Shown piece by piece: positions 6,559 to 10,872 of a DNA stretch of 10,872 bases. A program made the position numbers and the translations under genes. A model generated the notes under the pieces. The model was not told the DNA's origin. It saw only the letters and a program-made list of their open reading frames with translations, and made no database searches. Position 1 is the first letter of the stretch; each line of letters begins with the position of its first letter. The stretch comes from an uncultured Hyphomicrobiales bacterium (GTDB lineage: Bacteria; Pseudomonadota; Alphaproteobacteria; Rhizobiales; Beijerinckiaceae). The stretch spans positions 1 through 10,872 of the forward strand of contig CAIZGQ010000892.1 in NCBI GenBank assembly GCA_903932565.1. Reading direction: 5' to 3'.

Positions 6559-6574
6559 GTATCCTATCGGATAC
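6559..6574. promoter_or_regulatory. Operator-like palindrome just before the toxin start codon
   Basis: GTATCC (6559-6564) and GGATAC (6569-6574) form a perfect inverted repeat with a 4-base spacer, ending one base before the toxin ATG at 6576. A second short symmetric sequence, AAGCTAAGCTT, lies at 6541-6551. Toxin-antitoxin operons of this kind are usually repressed by the antitoxin binding palindromes that overlap the promoter and ribosome-binding site. The region lacks a recognisable Shine-Dalgarno sequence because the palindrome occupies that place. Autoregulation is inferred from position and symmetry. Confidence 0.5.
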
Positions 6575-6575
6575 G

Positions 6576-6890
6576 ATGCAGTTCGTGTATATCTTCCTTC
6601 GAACGGATCGCTTTGATCGCTGGCTCGCAGCACTCGCCGACCAAACGGCGAAGGCAAGGATATTGGCCCGCATTCGAAGCGCGATGCTGGGCAATCTTGG
6701 TGATTGCAAAGCAGTTGGCGAAGGCGTGTCGGAAATGCGGGTGCATGTGGGGCCCGGCTACCGAATTTTCTTCGGTCGCACTGGTGACGCCGTCTACATC
6801 TTGCTCGCAGGTGGCGACAAATCCACACAGAAGAAAGATATCGCTCTTGCGAAGGCATTATTTCGTGACTTCAAGGAAATAAAACAATGA
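6576..6890 (+). CDS. Type II toxin, RelE/HigB-like (HI1419-type addiction module killer protein)
   Basis: This 104-residue protein belongs to the RelE/ParE superfamily, in the group named after Haemophilus HI1419 (putative addiction module killer protein). Family marks are the segment VSEMRVHVGPGYRIFF (51-66) and GGDKSTQKKDIALAKAL (79-95). Members are thought to be RelE-like ribosome-dependent mRNA endonucleases, held inactive by the partner antitoxin. Basic residues Arg55, Arg63, Lys82 and Lys86 lie where RNA contacts occur in the superfamily, though I cannot assign catalytic ones. The toxin comes first, as in HigBA-type modules. Its stop overlaps the antitoxin start as ATGA, which implies translational coupling. 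Full length, with no sign of decay. An operator-like palindrome lies directly upstream. Confidence 0.92.
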   Translation: MQFVYIFLRTDRFDRWLAALADQTAKARILARIRSAMLGNLGDCKAVGEGVSEMRVHVGPGYRIFFGRTGDAVYILLAGGDKSTQKKDIALAKALFRDFKEIKQ

Positions 6891-7183
6891 CCGATGTCGT
6901 TGCGCCTTTTGATGCCGCTGACTATTTGACCAGCGATGCGGTGATCGCCGAGTACCTTTCGGCAGCCGTTGAAGATCCTAATCCGGACGTTTTTTTGGCG
7001 GCATTGGATGATGTCGCAAAAGCGCGCGGAATTGGCCAAATCGCGAAACAAACCGGCTTTGGACGTGAGAGCCTATACAAGGCTTTCGGACCAGGTGCGC
7101 ATCCTCGATTTGAAACAGTCAGCGCGGTTTTGCGGGCTTTGGGCGTCAAGTTTGCCATTATCCCGGACGGGCCGCCGCGTTAG
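6887..7183 (+). CDS. Type II antitoxin with helix-turn-helix (HI1420-type addiction module antidote protein)
   Basis: This 98-residue protein is the partner of the preceding toxin and matches the HI1420-type antidote family. The N-terminal part begins with the family-typical FDAADYLTSDAVIAEYLSAA (8-27). Residues ~39-91 form an Xre-like helix-turn-helix: LDDVAKARGIGQIAKQTGFG, then RESLYKAFGPGAHPRFETV (60-78), a signature of the group, and VLRALGVKFAIIP (81-93). In this family the DNA-binding domain autoregulates the operon while the protein neutralises the toxin. The start ATG overlaps the toxin stop by four bases (ATGA). The gene order, toxin then antitoxin, is the reverse of relBE and is normal for this family. 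No further gene appears to belong to the operon; rpe begins 90 bases on. Confidence 0.92.
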   Translation: MTDVVAPFDAADYLTSDAVIAEYLSAAVEDPNPDVFLAALDDVAKARGIGQIAKQTGFGRESLYKAFGPGAHPRFETVSAVLRALGVKFAIIPDGPPR

Positions 7184-7273
7184 GCGCCCCCTCGACACCC
7201 CCTCCCGACAAGGTCGACATTGCCACCCCTCCATGCTACGCGCCGTCATCCCCCATGTCGGACGCCCTGTGCC

Positions 7274-7954
7274 ATGAAGCCTCTCCAGATTCTGCCCTCA
7301 ATCCTGTCCGCCGACTTCGGTCGGCTGGCGGACGATGCAGCGGCCGTGTTGGCAGCCGGTGGCGATGGCCTCCACATCGACATCATGGACGGACATTTTG
7401 TGCCCAACATCTCATTTGGCCCCATGGTGATGCAGGCACTTCGCCCCCACACAGAGGCGTTTTTTGACGTCCATCTGATGATCGCCCCGGTCGATCCCTA
7501 CATCGACGCCTTCGTGAAAGCTGGCGCCAACCGCCTCAGCGTCCATGCCGAGGCCGGTCCGCATTTGCACCGCACCCTGCAAGCAATCCGCGCGCACGGC
7601 ATCAAGGCCGGCGTAGCGCTCAACCCGGCGACGCCCGCCAGTGCGATTGCTGATGTGCTCGACATGATCGACTGCGTGGTGGTGATGAGCGTCAATCCGG
7701 GCTTCGGTGGACAATCGTTCCTGCGCTCCCAACTCGCCAAGATCGCCACCATCCGCGACATGGTGCGCGGCCATGACATCCACATCGAAGTGGATGGTGG
7801 CGTTGGCCCGGACAATGCAGCACAGGTTGCGGCGGCAGGCGGCAATCTCCTCGTGGCTGGATCGTCCGTCTTCAAGGATGGCCCGTCGGGCTATGGTCGA
7901 AACATTGCCGCCATTCGCGCGGCAGCAGAAAGTGCCCGCGGCGAACTTGCATGA
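7274..7954 (+). CDS. rpe: Ribulose-phosphate 3-epimerase
   Basis: Rpe interconverts D-ribulose 5-phosphate and D-xylulose 5-phosphate in the non-oxidative pentose phosphate pathway (and in the Calvin cycle where present). It is a cytosolic metal-dependent TIM-barrel enzyme. The 226-residue length from the ATG at 7274 is typical; a longer in-frame start at 7220 would add 18 Pro/Arg-rich residues before the conserved LPSILSADFGRL. Expected metal and catalytic residues are all present: His34 and Asp36 in HIDIMDGHFVPNISFGP, His67 in DVHLMI and Asp174 in EVDGGV. The phosphate-binding loop NPGFGGQSF (141-149) and GSSVF (196-200) are intact. The ribosome-binding site is weak. A LOG-family gene follows after 27 bases on the same strand, probably in one operon. 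Confidence 0.97.
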   Translation: MKPLQILPSILSADFGRLADDAAAVLAAGGDGLHIDIMDGHFVPNISFGPMVMQALRPHTEAFFDVHLMIAPVDPYIDAFVKAGANRLSVHAEAGPHLHRTLQAIRAHGIKAGVALNPATPASAIADVLDMIDCVVVMSVNPGFGGQSFLRSQLAKIATIRDMVRGHDIHIEVDGGVGPDNAAQVAAAGGNLLVAGSSVFKDGPSGYGRNIAAIRAAAESARGELA

Positions 7955-7981
7955 CGCGGCCGCACGACAAGGCAAGGCTTG

Positions 7982-8575
7982 ATGTCTGAACTGAAGAACA
8001 TTTGTGTGTATTGCGGGTCGGCCGAGGGCGTTGATCCAGTTTTCATGAACGTTGCCGAGGAGCTTGGTACGGCCATGGCCAAGGCGGGGGTGGGCCTTGT
8101 TTATGGCGGCGGCAATCACGGACTCATGGGGGCTGTGGCCCGCGCCGCGATTGCCCATGGCGGGCGCGTCACGGGAATTATCCCCGACTTCCTGCGGCAG
8201 AAGGAAAACATGCTGACGAGCGTGCAGGACCTGCACATCGTGCCCGACATGCATACCCGCAAACAGATGATGTTTGAAAAGGCCGACGCCTTTGTGGCCC
8301 TGCCCGGCGGCATTGGAACGCTCGAGGAATTGGTCGAGCAATTGACCTGGGTGCAGTTGCAGCGTCACAGAAAACCGGTTCTGCTGGCTGATATCTCCGG
8401 GTTCTGGCAACCCTTGCTGTCGCTTCTTGGCCACATGCGCGAACAGGGATTCATCAGGCCCTCGGCAGAAGTGGTCACATTGGTGACCCCGAAGGTCGAG
8501 GCCATCATCCCGATGTTGCGCGCGGCAGTCGCCGCCTCGGCTGCGCCCGACAAGACGTTGTTGCCGGGGCTCTAG
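7982..8575 (+). CDS. LOG-family nucleotide 5'-monophosphate phosphoribohydrolase (TIGR00730)
   Basis: LOG-family proteins split the N-glycosidic bond of nucleoside 5'-monophosphates. Those acting on cytokinin ribotides release active cytokinin, and bacterial members also cleave AMP or related nucleotides, giving the base and ribose 5-phosphate. The 197-residue protein has a Rossmann-type fold: ICVYCGSAEG at the N-terminus, YGGGNHGLMG (41-50), MHTRKQMMFEKADAFVALPGG (90-110) and the signature PGGIGTLEE (108-116) with Arg93, Lys94 and Glu116. The older label 'lysine decarboxylase' for this family is wrong. I start it at the ATG at 7982; a TTG directly before it is in frame. AAGG lies 9 bases upstream. 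The short gap after rpe suggests co-transcription. Whether the substrate is a cytokinin or an ordinary nucleotide cannot be told. Confidence 0.93.
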   Translation: MSELKNICVYCGSAEGVDPVFMNVAEELGTAMAKAGVGLVYGGGNHGLMGAVARAAIAHGGRVTGIIPDFLRQKENMLTSVQDLHIVPDMHTRKQMMFEKADAFVALPGGIGTLEELVEQLTWVQLQRHRKPVLLADISGFWQPLLSLLGHMREQGFIRPSAEVVTLVTPKVEAIIPMLRAAVAASAAPDKTLLPGL

Positions 8576-8687
8576 GCAGGCAGTGTCCAAACAGCTGCCC
8601 TTCACATCGCCCATGATTCAGGCACATCGATTGCAACTTGCCCAACAGTCCGGTTAAGCTCTCGGGCTATGACGGCGGAGAATATGA

Positions 8688-9137
8688 ATGGTGAAGCGTA
8701 AATCGTTGGCCCGGACACTGGCTCTTTCAGGCATGGTTGCGGGATTGCTGGCAAGTCCTCTCGCAACTCCGCTGGTCACATCAGCCTGGGCACAGGACGC
8801 GACGGCACAGGCCCCTGCCGCCCCCGCCAAGAAGAAAGTCCGCACCAAGGTTGCTGCAAAGCCCGGCGCGAAGGTTGTGGTGCCCAAGGGCAAAATCCAG
8901 ATCGACAACAAGCGCCTTGTCACGTTGAGCGAACTTACCATAACGCCCGCAGGTGCCGCGCCCGGCGCGCCGATCGTCGTTGCCAGGGACCTGGGATCGG
9001 GGCAAAAAATTCTTGCCACCCTGCCCAAGAAAGCTGGCTGCGTTTTTACCCTCTCCGGCAGTTTTGATGATGAATCGAGCCTCGAGGTTCCTGCCCAGAA
9101 CCTCTGCAAGGACCCCACCATTAATCTGGTGGAATAG
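8688..9137 (+). CDS. Small secreted protein with Ala/Pro/Lys-rich linker and two cysteines, unknown function
   Basis: I do not recognise a family. The 149-residue protein begins at an ATG with GGAG 8 bases upstream. It has a Sec signal peptide: basic KRK (3-5), hydrophobic core (about 10-33) and AWA before the predicted cut after residue 35. A low-complexity stretch rich in Ala, Pro and Lys (36-67) follows, probably a flexible linker. A small domain (about 68-149), possibly beta-rich, contains two cysteines, C118 and C140, that may pair in the periplasm. The C-terminus reads PTINLVE and the stop lies inside a tandem duplication. It stands alone: 112 bases from the LOG gene and 89 from the YejA-like gene, both on the same strand. 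No strong promoter or terminator is visible in the upstream gap. Confidence 0.75.
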   Translation: MVKRKSLARTLALSGMVAGLLASPLATPLVTSAWAQDATAQAPAAPAKKKVRTKVAAKPGAKVVVPKGKIQIDNKRLVTLSELTITPAGAAPGAPIVVARDLGSGQKILATLPKKAGCVFTLSGSFDDESSLEVPAQNLCKDPTINLVE

Positions 9138-9156
9138 CTGCAATCTGGTGGAATAG
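9123..9156 (+). repeat. Two direct copies of a 15-base sequence spanning a stop codon
   Basis: AATCTGGTGGAATAG occurs at 9123-9137 and again at 9142-9156, a 19-base period with the 4-base spacer CTGC. The first copy encodes the last residues and stop of the small secreted protein; the second lies just beyond it. This looks like a recent slippage duplication of the gene's end. The coding frame of the first copy is intact, so the protein is not altered. Confidence 0.85.
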
Positions 9157-9212
9157 ATGTCATCGGGGGGCGTGGGTGCCTCGAGCGTGTCATGACGGGA
9201 GCCTCCACATCG

Positions 9213-9224
9213 CTTATGCATAAG
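9213..9224. promoter_or_regulatory. Perfect 12-base palindrome two bases before the YejA-like start codon
   Basis: CTTATGCATAAG is fully self-complementary and ends two bases before the ATG at 9227. It contains an in-frame TAA (9221-9223), so translation cannot start further upstream, and it occupies the place of a Shine-Dalgarno sequence. The only purine-rich run, AAGGG (9222-9226), directly touches the ATG. It could be an operator controlling transcription, or limit translation. Function is inferred from position only. Confidence 0.4.
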
Positions 9225-9226
9225 GG

Positions 9227-10872
9227 ATGTGGACGCTGCCGATTCGGCGCCGAGCCTTCCTCGGCCTTGCTCTGTCCGGGGCGCTGTCACAGGCGTGGCG
9301 GGCGCATCCGGTTTCGTCAGCCCTTGCGGGCGATAGGCCTGCGGGGGTCCCCTCAGCCCTGAGCGGCCCGCAGCATGGCATTGCCATGCATGGCCTCCCG
9401 GCATTGCCCGCGGACTTCGCGCACCTGCCCTATGCCAATCCTAATGCGATCAAAGGCGGTACGCTGTCGCTGGGCTTTTCGGGCACGTTCGACAGCCTGA
9501 ACCCGTTCAATGTGAAGGCGGGCTCGGCTGCGCAGGGCCTCAGCACCAACGTCTTTCAATCCCTGATGGCGCGCAACGGCGATGAACCGTTCAGCCTCTA
9601 CGCACAAATTGCGAGTTCGCTGGAGATCGATGCGGCACGGGAACATCTCGTGTTCCATCTCAATCCCAAGGCGCGCTTTTCCGACGGCGCTGCGCTCACG
9701 GCCGAGGATGTTCTTTTTACCTTTGAGCTTTTGAAGACAAAAGGTCGTCCCCAGCAGCGCTCCGCCTACAGCCTTGTAAAATCCATTGTGGCGCGGGATG
9801 CGCACACCATCACCTATGATCTCAGCGGCGCGAATGATCGCGAGCTGCCATTGATCCTGGCCCTCATGCCGGTCCTGCCCAAACATCGCACGGATGTTGC
9901 AAAGTTTGCCGAGGCGAGCCTTCTCCCGCCGCTGGGATCGGGGCCCTATCTGGTGACATCGGTGAAGCCCGGCGACGAGATCGTCCTCACACGCGACCAA
10001 ACGTGGTGGGGCGCAGACCTGCAGCTCACCAAAGGTCTTTTCAATTTCGACCAAATCCGCATTCAGTATTTTCGCGATGCCAACACGCTGTACGAGGCGT
10101 TTAAGGCCGGGCTGATTGATTACCGCGATGAGACAAGCCCGACGCGTTGGTTGTCGGGCTATGATTTTCCTGCCGCGCGCAATGGCTTGATCAAACGCGA
10201 GAAAATTGCGCTGGGCGGCCCCAAGGGCATGCAGGGCTTTGTCTTCAACACGCGCCGGCCTTTGTTTGACGATATCAAAGTCCGCGAGGCGCTGATCCAG
10301 CTGTTCGATTTTGAATGGATCAACGCGAAGTTTTTTGGCGGTCTTTATCACCGTACGAAAAGTTATTTCGACGAAAGCCCGCTGTCGAGCCATGGGCGCC
10401 CCGCTGACCAAAAGGAGCGCGCGTTGCTGGCGCCATTTCCAGGCGTGGTGCGCGAGGACATCCTGGAGGGCACATGGTCACCACCCATCAGTGATGGCTC
10501 TGGGCGCGATCGGACTTTGGCCCATCGCGCCTTGGGGCTTTTGCAGGATGCCGGCTGGGAGATTGAGGCTGGCGAACTCATGCACAAGCTGACGCGCGAG
10601 AAACTGGCCTTCGAAATCATGGTGTCGGACCGTGCCGCCGAGCGCCTGGCGCTGATCTACGCGGATACGATGCAGAGACTTGGCATTCTGGCACGCGTGC
10701 GCGTGGTCGATGATGTGCAATACCAGCGGCGTCGGCAGAACTTTGATTTCGACATGACCATCGGCTCCTGGATTGCCTCCGCCTCGCCGGGCAATGAGCA
10801 GCGCAATCGCTGGGCCTCCACAGCGGCCGACCAGCCGTCGTCATTCAATCTGGCGGGCGTCAAATCACCTGC
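9227..10872 (+). CDS. YejA-like ABC transporter solute-binding protein (family 5), 3' end outside window
   Basis: This is a periplasmic binding protein of the oligopeptide/dipeptide family 5 (SBP_bac_5), YejA type (COG4166), which feeds peptides to a Yej-like ABC importer. No stop is reached within the window; about 548 residues are visible of a usual ~600. The first possible ATG after an in-frame TAA is at 9227. It gives an N-terminus with a twin-arginine motif, RRRAFLG (7-13), a hydrophobic stretch and likely cleavage after ALA at residue 34 (or earlier, near 26), so Tat export is predicted. Family marks are HGLPALPADFAHLPYANP, KGGTLSLGFSGTFDSLNPFN, ARFSDGAALTAEDVLFTFEL, SGPYLV, GFVFNTRRPLFDDIKVREAL and, near the edge, SPGNEQRNRWAS. 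No frameshift is seen. yejB, yejE and yejF, if present, lie beyond the right edge. Initiation signals are unusual, as AAGGG touches the ATG. Confidence 0.92.
   Translation, partial: MWTLPIRRRAFLGLALSGALSQAWRAHPVSSALAGDRPAGVPSALSGPQHGIAMHGLPALPADFAHLPYANPNAIKGGTLSLGFSGTFDSLNPFNVKAGSAAQGLSTNVFQSLMARNGDEPFSLYAQIASSLEIDAAREHLVFHLNPKARFSDGAALTAEDVLFTFELLKTKGRPQQRSAYSLVKSIVARDAHTITYDLSGANDRELPLILALMPVLPKHRTDVAKFAEASLLPPLGSGPYLVTSVKPGDEIVLTRDQTWWGADLQLTKGLFNFDQIRIQYFRDANTLYEAFKAGLIDYRDETSPTRWLSGYDFPAARNGLIKREKIALGGPKGMQGFVFNTRRPLFDDIKVREALIQLFDFEWINAKFFGGLYHRTKSYFDESPLSSHGRPADQKERALLAPFPGVVREDILEGTWSPPISDGSGRDRTLAHRALGLLQDAGWEIEAGELMHKLTREKLAFEIMVSDRAAERLALIYADTMQRLGILARVRVVDDVQYQRRRQNFDFDMTIGSWIASASPGNEQRNRWASTAADQPSSFNLAGVKSP

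Noticed and set aside
6539..6567. TTAAGC/TCCTAT as a sigma-70 promoter for the toxin-antitoxin pair
   Set aside because: Each hexamer matches consensus at only about three of six positions; spacing alone is not enough.
8579..8599. GGCAG...CTGCC as a terminator after the LOG gene
   Set aside because: Only a 5-bp stem with an 11-base loop and no T-tract; too weak to call.
7412..8614. 400-residue open frame on the minus strand opposite rpe and the LOG gene
   Set aside because: It spans two intact plus-strand enzymes with all catalytic motifs; its composition is rich in His, Arg and Gln and typical of an antisense shadow.
9353..10411. 352-residue open frame on the minus strand opposite the YejA-like gene
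   Set aside because: The plus strand carries a continuous family-5 binding protein through the window edge, so the antisense frame is a by-product.

Overview
The window is a stretch of chromosome from a GC-rich proteobacterium, most likely an alphaproteobacterium close to the Hyphomicrobiales (Rhizobiales). The grounds are the style of the PurB, CimA, CoxG and YejA-like proteins, the lack of strong E. coli-like promoters, and a mosaic palindromic intergenic element of the type common in that order. This is inference from protein and repeat style. No rRNA or tRNA is present to fix the taxonomy.

Layout. (1) Positions 1-2846 hold core metabolism. The 3' part of citramalate synthase (cimA, +) converges on adenylosuccinate lyase (purB, -), and a 103-bp four-hairpin palindromic element lies between them. 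Upstream of purB, on the same strand, is a CoxG-like SRPBCC protein, separated from it by a terminator-like hairpin. (2) Positions 2847-4736: a divergent promoter region leads to a P1-family (DmpA/NylC-like) self-processing peptidase and a small secreted protein. These converge on a DUF1330 protein. (3) Positions 4737-6459: a palindrome-rich leader precedes a soluble chemoreceptor-like protein with a C-terminal sensor-like domain. (4) Positions 6559-7183: a toxin-antitoxin pair of the HI1419/HI1420 (HigBA-like) type, with an operator-like palindrome beside the toxin start. (5) Positions 7274-8575: ribulose-phosphate 3-epimerase (rpe) followed closely by a LOG-family nucleotide phosphoribohydrolase. 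(6) Positions 8688-10872: a small secreted two-cysteine protein, then a Tat-exported YejA-like oligopeptide-binding protein that runs off the right edge.

How the genes fit together. cimA serves isoleucine/2-oxobutanoate synthesis and purB serves purine synthesis. rpe and the LOG protein could share pentose-phosphate traffic, because LOG enzymes release ribose 5-phosphate and Rpe interconverts pentulose phosphates. The P1 peptidase and the YejA-like receptor both point to handling of peptides or amides. No gap between genes exceeds about 240 bases. I see no CRISPR array, insertion sequence, prophage or rRNA/tRNA gene.

I did not find a clearly new multi-gene system; most of the window is ordinary housekeeping. 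The parts most worth a second look are the cloverleaf-like repeat, the cytoplasmic chemoreceptor with a changed signalling tip, the toxin-antitoxin operator, and a palindrome abutting the yejA-like start codon.
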